Assembly: GCA_035610365.1 (NCBI GenBank)
Contig: CM069436.1
Span: forward strand, 60,713,505 to 60,777,504
Source: Aquatica leii
Lineage: Eukaryota > Arthropoda > Insecta > Coleoptera > Lampyridae
Length of the DNA stretch: 64,000 nt
Direction: 5' to 3'
The stretch's first letter is position 1. Each line of letters opens with the position of its first letter. This document shows positions 34,971 to 46,900 of the stretch, one piece after another. The position numbers and the translations under genes are program-made. The notes beneath the pieces are model-generated. The model did not search any database. It was not told where the DNA came from and saw only the letters and a program-made list of their open reading frames with translations.

Positions 34971-36337
34971 ACAAATCTAGTTACAGTATACTGCCTTGGA
35001 GGTACAATTTCTATATATAAAGGAATAACAAACGATAATATACTACCTGGATGGAGACTATGGAAGATCAAAAAATAACTGAACATATCTTGTGCGATTG
35101 TGCCGTAACCGTAGACTAGCACTATGATTTAAAAAAAAATACTTGTATAATTGTTTCAATGGTCTAAATTGCTTAGTCTCTATTTTGGTATTGTTAGAAA
35201 AAGTTTTATTAGCCAAGTTTACATTAAGTTCATTGTTGTTATTTTACTCTAGTGGTTTTTATTCATTCTCATGTACTATGTCACTACTGATATGTTCTAA
35301 GTAAGTGCAGTAAAGCAGTGTGTAGGAAGCAATTCAACTTGATTTTAATTATTCATGTTACTTGTAACAAAAGTTAATCTGATAATTCATTTTTATCGTC
35401 TCTATACATGACTATAAGAAACCGTTAGATATAAAATTGCCAACGAACGACTGAGGATCGGCGTTACCTTAAAGATCAAAAATTAATCTTGATTTTGTAT
35501 CAATTTGTATTTTTTGGAAACAGTAACATAAAGAATGAATTGTTGGTCATCATTTAAAATCAGTTGAACCATGAAGACAATTTTATATATAATTTTAAAC
35601 ACATCAACTCAACACTTAGCATCTCAAAATAACCATTGAAATTTTATTTGTTATTTTCAAGTTTAGATTAAATACAAAACTTAACGTTCACACTAAGAAC
35701 AATTTCGTTTCTGTTATAATTATTCTAAACCCGACCGCTTTATTGGCGCGGAAATAAAATCAAGTTTTTTTATATGAACGTACTTACCAAAATTATCCAT
35801 TATGGTTTTTTTACTAATCATCATTTCAATCATCAAAATTCAAGATTAAAGTTGTTTAATAAAATATTAAATTAAGTATAATAAAAAAAAATAATTAGAT
35901 TATGAAAAAAATCATTAACTAGTTTATAAGCAATTTGAAATACCAGTAACCACCTGTTGCACTGTAAGTGCAAGTTATCAGTAGAAACTATAGATACTTA
36001 TAATTTTCTCAGTGTTATAATGAACCAAACTCAGGTTTTTGTTGTTGTAACTTTTTAACTTTTTGTAAACATGGTTTTATAGAACTAATTACTTTTAATC
36101 TTTTCAATAAAGAATAACGTCATAATTCTTGTCAAGTTTATTTTGGTTCAGTACAGTGTGTTGTCTGTGTTAGAATTTATCAAATAGTTCTCACGACAAA
36201 AAAATCTACTACAATTACCCGTTTGATTAATTATACTTAGAACATTTAGACCGCAATTATCATCATCACATATTTGTATATGCATTTACTGATGTAGTAC
36301 ACTTAAACAAGATCTAACATTACGGTAAGAATTTTTA
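34971..36337. other. no gene recognised
   Basis: AT-rich sequence between two hAT insertions. No coding similarity and no pairable repeats. Confidence 0.5.
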
Positions 36338-36345
36338 CTGTAGAT

Positions 36346-38786
36346 CAGGGGTGCTCAAACTTGAACTGTTGGCGATTTACCTCAATATTTTTAGACTACT
36401 TACGATCGACTCTGAGAGGTTGCAAGTATGTGTGATGCAGGGTTGTCGTACATACACGATACACCCTCCCTACCTAACTACCTAGGTAGGGTGTACCGTG
36501 GCATACATAGGTATTAGCTTTCCGCACAATATGCATTATTTTAGGCAAGGTTTGGGTTAGGTTTAGTTAGGTTCTTCTCTACAGTATCAATGAAAAAATT
36601 CATAGTTATTCAAAATTGCGAGTTTATTGGTTGTTACAAAACAAAAGAGTTACCTATGGTGTTAAACTTAACTAAGGAGTGACTTTGGATGTTGAAGCGT
36701 GGCACTGCATGTCCTCAGCATACTTTTCATAAGATAGTACGTAACCACTGAGTGCTAATCGCAAGCATGATGACATATGATCGTCAGTTAGTCGATTGCG
36801 ATATTTTGACTTAATTATCTTCATTTCAGAAAATGCAGACTCGCACAAGTAAATTGACCCAAACATTGCCGTCAGTTGAAAGGCGATTTGCCTTAGATTC
36901 GGATATTTATCTTCAGATATAAAACACCAGAAATTTGTATCAGATGTTGTAGCTTATTTGAGATGTATATCTGATATAATCTGCACCAACTCATTTTCAA
37001 CAGAACATGAGTTCATATTAAACTGACTTGCTATTTCAGTAGCTAATTCCTCAATGTTTTTACATGAATAAAATATTTGATAATTCAGCCTCATACGTAT
37101 CATAATTCAACTGAGGAATCCTTGCTTTCAAAGACGGAAAATGTTTCAGATCCTTTCTTTTCAGTTGATCTATTATAAGTTGCAATTTACTTTTGAATGC
37201 GTTTACTGCGCTAATCATCTCAATAATAGTTTTTCCTTTACCTTGAAGCTCCAAGTTAATGGTGTTTAAGTGCATTGTGATGTCAGTCAAAAATGCCAAA
37301 TCAGTCAGCCATTTTTTGTTTTTCAGCATCTGAGTGTCATCACCTCTTTCGTCTAGAAAAGCTGTTATTTCGGGCAATAATTCTTGAAACCTTTCTAGGA
37401 ATTTTCCGCGACTCAACCACCAGACGTCCGTGTGAAGAACTAAATCAGTGTGTTCAGCTGACTTCCTATCTTCCAACTGCAACTTAAAGAGCCGCCGTTG
37501 CAAGCTACGTGCACGGATGGAATTCACAATTTTTGTTGCAATGCCCATAATTTCCTCCGTGTTTAAAACTTTTGAACACAAAACTTGTTGATGATGTATA
37601 ATGCATTGGAATGAAAAAAATGAAGGGAAATCTTCATTAGCTCGACACAATGTCACATAACCGTTTTTGTTTCCAGTCATTGCTGGTGCTCCATCGGTTG
37701 TAATGCACACTAATTTATATATTGGTAGCTTGTAGTTTTTTACAAAATTAAAGAAAAAGTCATATATATCTTTGCCACGGGTCTTCCCCTTCAGAGGAAT
37801 GATTGTCAAAAATTCTTCCTTAACCAACATGTCATTGAATACCATCCGAATAAAAATACACATCTGGGCAGTGTCTGTCATATCGGTGGATTCGTCGAAC
37901 TGTAAAGATATCATGTTTTAGTTTATCTGCCATGTCCTGACTCATGACTTCAATACGCCATGTGACAGTCGGACTAGATAACTGAAGTTCTCTAATAGCA
38001 GACATGATTTCTATTTTATTTTTAAAATCTCCAAATAAAGTCTCACCCGCTTCAATAAATCTTTGAATGGTTTCTTGTGTTTCGCCAATATATGAGATAT
38101 TTTAAATGACGCGATCGTAGCAGCTTTTGATTGTTTGGCTGGTCTTGTGAACATGGTTTGTTCTTTTTTCAAACAAGATATCAAATCACGTACTTTTTTT
38201 TTCTTAATTCATTCTGTGGCGGAAAATCCTTTTGATAGTTTTTATGAACCGTTTTATGATGCCTCTCTAAGTTACCACGCTTAGGTATTGCAACTGACGC
38301 ACGACAAATAAGACAAATGCACTTATCCTTCACCATACAAAAGAAAAATTCTTCCTCCCAATCGTTATTAAAATGATACGTTTTAGATTTCTTCGCTGCA
38401 CTCATTTTGTACTATTTAATAATAAACTTTGTAGCGACGTAGTATTGCCTTCAAGTTACAATTCAGAATGACTCCAATTCCTGCAGGCGCAACATTTATA
38501 TCGGCGTGAACGAAAGTCTCGAATGTTCCCGTCAAACGCGCCACCGGAAATTTCTAGAAAAGCGGCAAGAATAAAAAACGCGGCTTTTCTTTGACAAGTA
38601 CCGCACGTTCCTTTGATAAAGCCGCCTTTTGCCGCTAGCAGAGTGTTATTTCATTACGTACGATAAAAGAAAATGAATAATTTTTTGTAGTTTAGTTACC
38701 TACTTATTAACAATTTTTTTCTTCTCGAGATCTACTCAAAAAGCACTCGCGATCGACTGGTCGATCGCGATTTTTGAGCACCCCTG
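36346..38786 (-). mobile_element. complete-length hAT transposon with exact 8-bp target duplication
   Basis: Begins CAGGGGTGCTCAAA and ends TTTGAGCACCCCTG (14-bp perfect terminal repeats). CTGTAGAT stands exactly on both sides (36338-36345 and 38787-38794). Length is 2441 bp. The only gene inside is a minus-strand transposase. A strong hairpin with arms acaccct / agggtgt and acct / aggt lies at 36460-36495 near the left end. Perfect ends and duplication suggest a comparatively recent insertion, although the gene has several frameshifts. Confidence 0.93.
36672..38405 (-). pseudogene. hAT transposase (GTF2IRD2/FAM200-like), frameshifted
   Basis: Start ATG at 38405. Residues 1-70 form a BED-like finger (CLICRASVAIPKRGNLERHH...H). 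A frame break near 38190 is followed by a FTRPAKQSKAATIASFK segment and further breaks near 38060 and 37915. The long frame 37914-37060 then carries the RNase-H-like core: LQFDESTDMTDTAQ with the first Asp, VCITTDGAPAMTG with the second, and CIIHHQQVLCSKVL. The C-terminal piece at 36866-36672 (YLCESAFSEMKIIKSKYRNR) is the hAT dimerisation domain with its conserved FS-MK and RLTD-H blocks. All domains of a roughly 600-residue protein are present, but at least four frame breaks make it non-functional as read here. Confidence 0.9.
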
Positions 38787-39480
38787 CTGTAGATTATGTA
38801 AACATAAAAGTTTAGTTTATGACACATACAATGTAATGCGATGAAGTGAGTGTAAAAATGTTCGCTCTCAAATCTTTCACCGTTCGCCATATAGAAATCT
38901 TAATTATCTATACCCCACACAGCATCAAACATCTCAAAGATGTCTCAAATCGAACTCAACCAGATCACAATGTCTCAACTTAAAAATCGCAAATTTGTAT
39001 ATTTATGAGATATTTCAGAGAGATGACAATTTTAAATAATAACACGTTTTATAAGTACAGAAAAGAGGCACCTCTCTGATAGATCTCATACTTGTCTCAG
39101 AAACATCAATTGATTTACAATTAAATATTTTTTTAGACATTTCTTCCAATCTTTTATGTATAAACATTGCTTATTTGATTTTTTTGGTAAATTAGTAATT
39201 AAACTACGGCAAAGAATTTTTATTATAAAACTTTTTAGTAGTGTTTTAGTTAAAGTACTTTTTTGTATAAATACTTTTAGAAAAAATAGGCACACACAGT
39301 ACAAAACACTCATTTTACCTGCATTTTACCATGAATGTTGCCAGGTTAATAAAATTAGGCATCTGCATCACGTGACTAAAAGCACGTGACTTTTTAGCTT
39401 GGATCGTAAACAAATCGACGACATAACCTATGCATAAGATATTTATCAAATATTTATTAGCATTTATACACATCCTTATG

Positions 39481-40100
39481 ATGGAATTAGAGTGGAGTTC
39501 ATATTATAAGACATTGGATAAAGAAAGTGCTGATCGTTACCGCGAAAAAGTGTGCAGCACTTTAAATTTTGATCCTTATTTAATCAATTTATCCTAATGT
39601 AGTAAAGACAGAAAGTTTTCCAAGGATTATGTATCCTGGTATTGTTAATTATTTATTATTTAATAAAAGTGCATATACTCAGCAAGAAATGAAAGTCTAT
39701 AAGGCCTTGGAAGCATATAAGCAAGCAACTTGTGGGTGGGTGCGTAATGCATATGCAAGGCAATATAATAATAACGTGGTTGTTATTGGCAAGGTAACAA
39801 ATAACAATTATTTTATTATGAGATATATATAACATATGTAATTTAGGTATTGCATTCACAGCGTCTGAATGAGCGTTGTCTAACTCCATGGATAATTGCC
39901 AATGAGGATGGTGTAATACAGTGTGGTCACTGTGATTGCGTCGCAGGCTTAGGTGAAGCATGTACACATGTGTGTGCTCTACTTTTTTTTTTGATCTATC
40001 AATAAGAAAATTAATAGAAAGATCAGTAACTGATGAACAATCAAAATGGACTATTACGTCAAAAGTTGGTTCTCGAATTCTTGTTTTGTATCCCATCAGG
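39481..40100 (+). pseudogene. SWIM zinc-finger protein relic (YqaJ-associated family)
   Basis: An N-terminal piece (YYKTLDKESADRYREKVC) starts at 39481. After a frame break near 39600, YPGIVNYLLFNKSAYTQQEM leads to WVRNAYARQ and VVVIGK. A 53-bp intron (39794-39846, GT-AG) separates this from VLHSQRLNE...TPWII. The SWIM pattern CxCxnHxC appears as CGHCDCVAGLGEACTHV near 39918-39968. A T-run at 39985 shifts the frame. In related insect proteins the SWIM finger is followed by a lambda-exonuclease (YqaJ) domain. Here similarity ends near 40100, so the nuclease is missing. Confidence 0.7.
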
Positions 40101-40204
40101 ATGATTCTTTTCTGTTAATTTTGCAGGTTTACCTTAAAATACAATTTGTTAAAACTATATAAATTTATCAAACAAACATAAATACATGTAAGGTTATATT
40201 ACAA

Positions 40205-40444
40205 TTAATTATAATTGATCGTAACATAAAGGCTACCTGTTATGAAATGTTTTGAGCAAATTCTTCCATATTTTAATTTTTGCTCAGTCAAATCTGCTCT
40301 TCTTAATGCTCCTATCCATTTCTCCCTTCGTTCTTGAAGAATATTGCAGACGTTGCCTTTATTATTGAAAATGGATGGAATCCTATAAAATCCTAACTTA
40401 TCCCTAATACCTGTACTGCCACATCCAACTACCATGCAAGACAT
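40205..40444 (-). CDS. THAP-domain first exon of a lost transposase
   Basis: ATG at 40444. The first 70 residues form a THAP zinc-binding domain. Cys3, Cys8, Cys63 and His66 give the C2CH set, with the conserved FYRIP, the Trp43 of EKWIGALRR and the ICSKHF block. A consensus donor (ACAG followed by GTAGCC) lies right after ITG at codon 70, near 40236, so codons 71-79 are probably intron read-through. No downstream exon with a DDE domain is visible within the element. THAP domains bind DNA and head many transposases. Here it would recognise the ends of its own element. Confidence 0.7.
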   Translation of the reverse strand: MSCMVVGCGSTGIRDKLGFYRIPSIFNNKGNVCNILQERREKWIGALRRADLTEQKLKYGRICSKHFITGSLYVTINYN

Positions 40445-40763
40445 TTTTATATTTTAAGCTAAAAATAACTGCAAAACAGCAAAGCTCTTATAGGTTAAGT
40501 GGTTTGTTTATGATCCACGCTGATGACCTTCAAGCTGATGACGTCAATTGCAGATGCCTAATGCTCGTTGCGTACATTTTGCCGTATATCGCCTCACAGT
40601 TATAGGTTAAAAAGACGTTATTTTTCAATACTAAAACCGAAGATAGAAAGTTTACGCTGTTATATACGTATATTATAATTAATGTTCACTTATTAAACAG
40701 GTAAGTTATTTATGTTTGGATTTTTAATCTTGATTAATTTCATTATGGATTTCTAAAACTTAG

Positions 40764-40879
40764 AACAGCAGAAATCGAATCTGAGTACATACTACAGATG
40801 TGGAACAAGAAAAAAAGAAAAGCACCAACAATTTCGTCAGATTGTGATAACAAAGAACATGCTCCCCTTCCTAAATCAA
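40764..40879 (+). other. possible internal exon in the ISL2EU-like element
   Basis: A 116-bp open stretch (MWNKKKRKAPTISSDCDN in one frame) is bounded by an acceptor-like acttag and a donor GTACGT. Lys-rich, no known domain. It may belong to the same gene as 41492-41803. Confidence 0.3.
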
Positions 40880-41491
40880 GTACGTTATTTGTTGTTGCTA
40901 AATTTATAGGTTTACACTGGGTATGAAATATTTTACCTGTATAATTTTAGGTGTTAGTGATGGGGTGTTATTATTTTCCTTATCACCACCCCTTCTAAGA
41001 CCTATACCGCATGTTAAAAGCACATAGCAACACAACAGGAAAAAACTAGTAATTTTTTTGATTTTGTTACCGTTATTGAACAATAAAATATTTTTGGTTT
41101 ATAGGTTCTAGTAAAACGTTGAAAATTTTAATTGTCATACAAGCTGGTATTTTCTCTATCGTTCTTGCAACAAAAAAATTTGGGAAAACTCTTACAATAT
41201 CGAAAATGTGTTTTTCTTAAATGCATATATAACCCAAAAATCAATTTGTGAGGCGTCTTTAGAAGAACAACAGTGGTTTGAATTGAATTCCTATACAAAC
41301 AGTAACCGAAATGAATGAAGTTATAAAGAATTTAATGACAATGAAAAATTTCAGAAATTCTTGGTTAGTATATCTTTAACTGTAGTTATTGAAATTAAAT
41401 ATTTTACAAATCAATATTAATTAGTTTAAGTACAGTGTGAGCGTATATATGAATGTTTTTATAGATTCCCCAGGGTCGACTTGTAATGTAA

Positions 41492-41803
41492 ACCAATCTA
41501 TTATCAACATTTCTGAAAACTATTTACCATTGTTGTGACTTCAGAGTACAGTTTGAGTTGGTGCAAAAAGATATTTTTTGTGGTCTAGAAGTTGAAGGTA
41601 AGATGTTTTAAAACCCTTTTTCACTTCATTGTCTTATAACTGTTTGAATTTCAGTCAGTGTTTGTAGTCAAAATGGGACAGAAATGACGACAGATGGTGA
41701 AATTGCAGAGACTATTAAGAATTGGTTAACCTTGGTGAAACTGGGATTGCAGAGGGAGGAAACAAAGGATGCACAAGAAAACACTGACAAATTAATTAAA
41801 TGA
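41492..41803 (+). CDS. unknown small protein 3' end, two exons
   Basis: A frame open from 41492 to 41597 ends in a donor (GAAG, then GTAAGA). After a 57-bp intron with acceptor tttcag, it continues in frame from 41655 to a TGA at 41801. The 84 residues include FRVQFELVQKDIFCGLEVEV and a helical EIAETIKNWLTLVKLGLQRE tail. No family recognised. It lies inside the transposon, so it may be an accessory transposon protein or the end of a captured gene. The upstream exons are uncertain. Confidence 0.4.
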
Positions 41804-42177
41804 TGGTAATTCTTTACTTTTCGTATGTTATGACTTGTTTTTTTTAAATTTTTGTAAATTAGATTTTATTTTTAAATTTTAATTAATATTTTGTGATAGA
41901 TGTATGTACATATAAATACATATATAATAAAATATATGTCTCAAAAACGTCGCATTTTTAATTTTACACATCTCTGACATAATATATATATATGTGATAT
42001 ATATATCCGATATGTTTCATAGAAACGTACTTGAGATGTATACAGGGCGGACATTAAGACATCTGAGAGACGTTTCATTTATATATACGAGACAAAACAG
42101 AATGTCTCTCAGATATACTTCATCTCAATTGATATATTGCTGAGATGTATAGTAAATGTGATTTTGCTGTGTGGGAC

Positions 42178-43260
42178 GTTTACGAGTTTACCACCAACGA
42201 ATATTTTAGTCTGTGACTACTTTTGTTGAAAAAAAAGTCAAAACAAATTTACTTTGAGATACAAATTGTGTAGCATTAGATTACACTTTTTTTTTAAATG
42301 TAATAAAACTGTCATTAATACTTTAGCGTAAAAAAATATCTTTATCAATAGCGTTTGTGTTGCTAAATCAATTGTGTGGAGTATCATTTGTAGTGTTAAT
42401 TTCCTAGACTTTGTGATGCAACCCACTGTTTAAGAAATTAAAACCCACTAACCAAAAGTACCCATTCCGAAATATAAGTGCTTGCTATTTTTTTGTTTTA
42501 TACTTGATAACGTCGTAGAGTAATTTATGTCACTTTCTGAGGATCTAGAATTGTGACCAAAAGTTTTATTTTGCCAAACAAAATAATAAGAAGTTAAACG
42601 AGAATGGTAGGTATATTATAAAAAAAAAAGAATTCTGCATATTGTTTTTATTGCAAAATTTTTAATTTTGCAAATTCTGAGCCTTTGAATGCTGACGTTA
42701 ACCTAGTAATTTTTTTATTGTATTGACTTATCAAAGAAAAATTTTACACAAATCATTTACAAATTGTTGCAAATTTTATTGCTAGTAAAAAATCTATTAG
42801 AACTAATTAACGCTTAGATCATTTATATATTTAATAAAATAGCAATGAAACATATCACGGCGAAGCAAAAGTTGTATTTGTAGAAAAGAATCCAAATTTA
42901 AAACTAATTTTTTTTAATTCTTACTCACGCAGTGCAGCAAATCAATTGAGGATAGAATGCACTCATGAATTAAACTAAATCATTCTATTGAACCAGATAA
43001 AAGACTGGAAAACCTAGAAAGCTACGAAAACAAAACGTTTACAATTATCTTTACAAAAACAAAAAAAATTGACAATCGCATAAAAATCAAAATTGAAATG
43101 AAAAAAAATATTTTGAACGAAAATTAAACGTTTCAAAAATAATTAACAATTAAATAAATTATGAAAAAAAAAATTAAAATGTCTGAATCCCATACAACAA
43201 ACTTTGGCAAATGTTGATGATGGATTATAAAAGAAACGTATTTTTAAGATTAATTAGTTT
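42178..43260. other. no gene recognised
   Basis: Extremely AT-rich with many A runs. The 62-codon minus frame at 42238 has no domain. Confidence 0.5.
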
Positions 43261-43265
43261 AATTT

Positions 43266-43288
43266 AATATATATATATATATATACAT
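43266..43288. repeat. (TA)n microsatellite at the left border of the recombinase element
   Basis: About nine TA units directly before the left terminal inverted repeat. It mirrors the longer (TA)n at 48422-48472 on the other side. Confidence 0.8.
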
Positions 43289-43535
43289 CTTTATATCGAT
43301 TCTGAACCAATTGTAATTCCGCACAACCCTGATCCATTGCTAAATTAAGCATTTACAGCTTTATAGACGGTATATATATGTTCTTTACCATCTTAGTTTC
43401 TTGTTGTTGAGAGATATACACAAAAAAAGATTAAAAACATAATTGCATTCTTATACGAAATAATGGATACATTCCTGAACCATTGCTTTTGTACGTACTA
43501 TTCTGAACCATGATTAATTATACTATTCTGAACCA
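43289..43535 (+). repeat. left cluster of CTGAACCA motifs
   Basis: TTCTGAACCA at 43300-43309, a variant CCCTGATCCA near 43328, TTCCTGAACCA at 43472-43482, TTCTGAACCA at 43501-43510 and again at 43526-43535, all in the plus orientation. Confidence 0.8.
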
Positions 43536-43927
43536 CGTTTAATTGTATATTTTTTACAAGCAAAATACTATTCCGATTGACTTTTATGAATCTGTTTCTT
43601 TCTTATTTTTTTGAGAATTGTGGAATCAATTTAGTGCAAAGTGTAAGTTAACAAACAAGTAAATTTTTTAAAATTGCTATGATTTATTATATTTTTTTAT
43701 ATAAGAAGAATGTTTTTTTTTTAAATATTTTAAATAAAGGAAAATGTTTTCATCAAAAATGGTAAATAAAAATATGCCTTCAGCTTATTGTTTTTTATTT
43801 ATTACATACAATTCTAGAAGTTTAACAATAAAAAGAAAACACATTGCATATTTCACTGCACTTACATACTTAAAAAAATATAAACGATATTTAAAATTAT
43901 TTACTAAACTTGTTTATAATCTTAACA

Positions 43928-46900
43928 TTACTTAATTTTTAATTTTCCGGTATACATATTGTAAACCACTGCTTTGATGGATGTCCATTTTCTTTCTTTA
44001 AATAATTCTGGATATATTTCAATCAGTTTTTTTACTTCCAATTGTTTTGGAGCTTCTTTCTTTTTAATATTTTCTGCAAAATGCTTAAAAATGATTTGTT
44101 TCTGTTGATCCGTCCAAGGTAGTCTTTCTATTAGCTTATTAACCTTTTCCCGGTTTTCTTCAGTACCATGAGAAATGCTCTTGTCATCTACTTTCTGCAC
44201 TTCTTCATCAGACTGTGGTGTATCTTGAACGCATTGTGTAAAAACGTCTTGATTATCAATCACAGGAGTTAACGGAATATCTATTTCTTCTAATTGTTTT
44301 CCTTTGAAGTTTTCGGCACCACCTTCCATCATTAGTAGCAAAAGCTTTGATACTTTGGCGGTTTGATATATATTGTCCGACATTCTGTAGACATTACAAT
44401 GTGTTTTGAGCGTGTGGCCCATAAATTTAGACAATTGCTCCATATCGTTATTAGAAAAATGTAAGAGTTGCGTGATTGTAGCTAAATGTTTACGTAAAAG
44501 AGTTGCAGTTATGCTTTTTGCACGTGTAACGCCACATTTTTCTACATATTTATGCAAAGTTTTTGTCCCATCTATAAATCCTTTGCCTTTTGTGTGAAAG
44601 ATGTAATCGTTGCCCTGCACAAACTGGTCTCGTACGGTTATCACAAAGTCAAAGTGTTTTCGCATAATTGGAGATAACAACACTGGTACTCCTCGTCCAC
44701 GTTTTCCTCTAATGACGAAACGACTGTACGTATTTAATAAAATTTTTTCGGTTTTTGTTAAACAGTTTTCAAATTCTGTGTCTTGTTTTGAAGTGTCTAA
44801 GTTAATTGCTTTGTAGGTGTGAAGCTTCAGTTGTGCCACTTCAGCAGGGCGGCGCCTATTAAGAAGCATAATTTGTGTGTACAAAATGTCTTTTAGTGCA
44901 TAATATGCATTAGCGTCATTATTGTTCTTTAGCGTATTATAGTGTTGTTCAGCAGAATTGCATAGATAATCGTTCAGTTTTTTCAAGTCAGTTGTTAAAG
45001 GAAGGAGTTGTTCTTTATTCCATTGGTTTTCATTTAAATTTGTTCCAGCTTGAGCCGAAACTTCATCAGCCCATTGCGATATTATAAGATTTTTTAGTAT
45101 GTTTACATCTTCTCGTTGTTTTTCGGTGTTGGGTATTTGAAGTAATTCAACAAAAGCCAAATCGCAACATTTTTTGAGTAGTGTTCCAAAGTTCATGGCT
45201 AATGTGGGCGACTCATATTTTTCTGTTTCATGATTATAACGAGCCATATCATTAACTCCATCAATTATCATCTTAAAATAACAAGGGCGCAGTAAATCAA
45301 TAAGCAGTTTTATGTTACAGTCTTGCTTTTGTACAAATTTAAACAATTTTGCTAATCGTCTAACGTTCTGTCGAACAAGATCAAGATTGCCTTTGCTTCT
45401 ACGACCCTTTATGTATGAATAAGCATACTGACAAATAAGAGGATCTTTTTTTGCAATTAACGAGATGTCATCGGCTCGCATACGTGGAAATAATTCTGTC
45501 TTTAATAACTGGTCATGCTTAAGTCGGGTTCCTAATAACAGAGCCGTTTGACCATCACTCTGTGCAGTTTGTCTTTTTTGTTTATTTACCTCAATGTTTT
45601 GAGAACATTTTTTTGTGTGTCGGTATAAACTCATTTTTTTGTAAAACCCTAGACAGTGTTTACAAGGTAAGAAGTCCTCAGCTGTTGATGTGACGGATTT
45701 TGATTTCAATCTTTTAACGGGTCTTAGTTTAATGTTTGTCCGATTGCGAAGAAAATTTCCCTTCTTTCTCAATTGTGCATATCCAATTCTTTTGTCCTTA
45801 GGGTTTTTTGTAGATAGTATGCGCATAACCTCAATGTCAGAAGAATGCCATGTGCTGATATGTCTTGCAAAATGCGAAACATCCTTTTCGCAATACATGC
45901 AGAAATCTTTTCGATCTTTGTAATTACTTCTCTTAACACTTTCAACGCCTTCCTGAAATTTGTATTTGTATGTCAGACCTACTAAATAAATATCACATAA
46001 TAAATATATTTTCTACCTCTCCTGATGTTGGAGCTTCCTCAATGGACTCAATAGAAAATTCTTGAGAGTTTTTGTTGTTTTTACCATTGATAGATGAAAT
46101 CGAAAGTTCTTTGGAAACATGTTCTAAAGGCATGTTATAAGTTGTATATTCTTTGTGATATGTTATTTTTTCTTGTGGCAAAATTTCGCAATCCTACAAT
46201 GAATTCAGTGTCAATTTCATTGGCTTTACAAAAAAATGTTTACCATATTGAGAGATTAATATTAAATTACAACCAACTATACAAGTTTTTTTGTACATTA
46301 CACAGGCAAAATTCTAAATTTATTAACAAAAGTCACTCTAAACTCTAATCAAAACCTCTGAGTAGTTCATAAGTTAAAACGCTACAAAACATTTCATTTT
46401 TGAGTCTATGATGTTGTTTAGAATATGTGTGCTGTCAAAAACACAATTAGTGATTTTTTTACAGGCGACGGTGATTTTATGTTTGATTCCAAAGCTTGTT
46501 TTTAGTTCATTACAATCATTTACGTACACGCAATCATAAAAACGCATTATAAAAAGTAAAAAAAGTGTACCTCTTCTTCATCTGTAGATGGTGCATAATC
46601 AGGATCTGCACATGAATCATCTGAAAAAAAACCGACTTCATTAGCAGAAACTTTGCTGTAAACTGTAGGTGGCACAACTGATCCACTTGAGCTTCCATTA
46701 GAAGGCATGTTTCCTTCTAATTCTATTTCTTCGCCATTGCAATTAATGTCTTCACTTATTAGAGTTTCTTTATTTTTAACAAGTTTAATCTCCGGGTTTA
46801 TTAACGAAATTGTCTCAACCCAATCTTGTACACTTTTAAGTTTTTTGAAATAAGGTGGAGATTCCAAAGAAGCTGTATTAACGGCTTCTGCATCAAGTTT

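Larger units (their letters stand above)
38914..42175. mobile_element. ISL2EU-like DNA transposon (THAP and SWIM domains)
   Basis: Ends CCCACACAGCA (38914) and TGCTGTGTGGG (to 42175) are perfect 11-bp inverted repeats, each flanked by AC (a 2-bp duplication). Subterminal regions are full of tctca / agatgt units on both sides (38926-39105; 41930-42150). Inside are a SWIM-finger protein relic on the plus strand and a THAP-domain exon on the minus strand. From memory, ISL2EU elements carry a THAP-bearing transposase, a SWIM/YqaJ-exonuclease protein and 2-bp target duplications. This copy (3.26 kb) lacks the DDE domain and the exonuclease domain, so it looks internally deleted. Confidence 0.75.

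Noticed and set aside
37293-37487. 64-codon plus frame
   Set aside because: Antisense to the hAT transposase core.
39656-40096. 146-codon minus-strand frame
   Set aside because: Antisense of the SWIM coding segment, whose Cys/His pattern and intron are on the plus strand.
44406-45923. Three plus-strand frames (63, 68 and 77 codons)
   Set aside because: Shadows of the recombinase exon.
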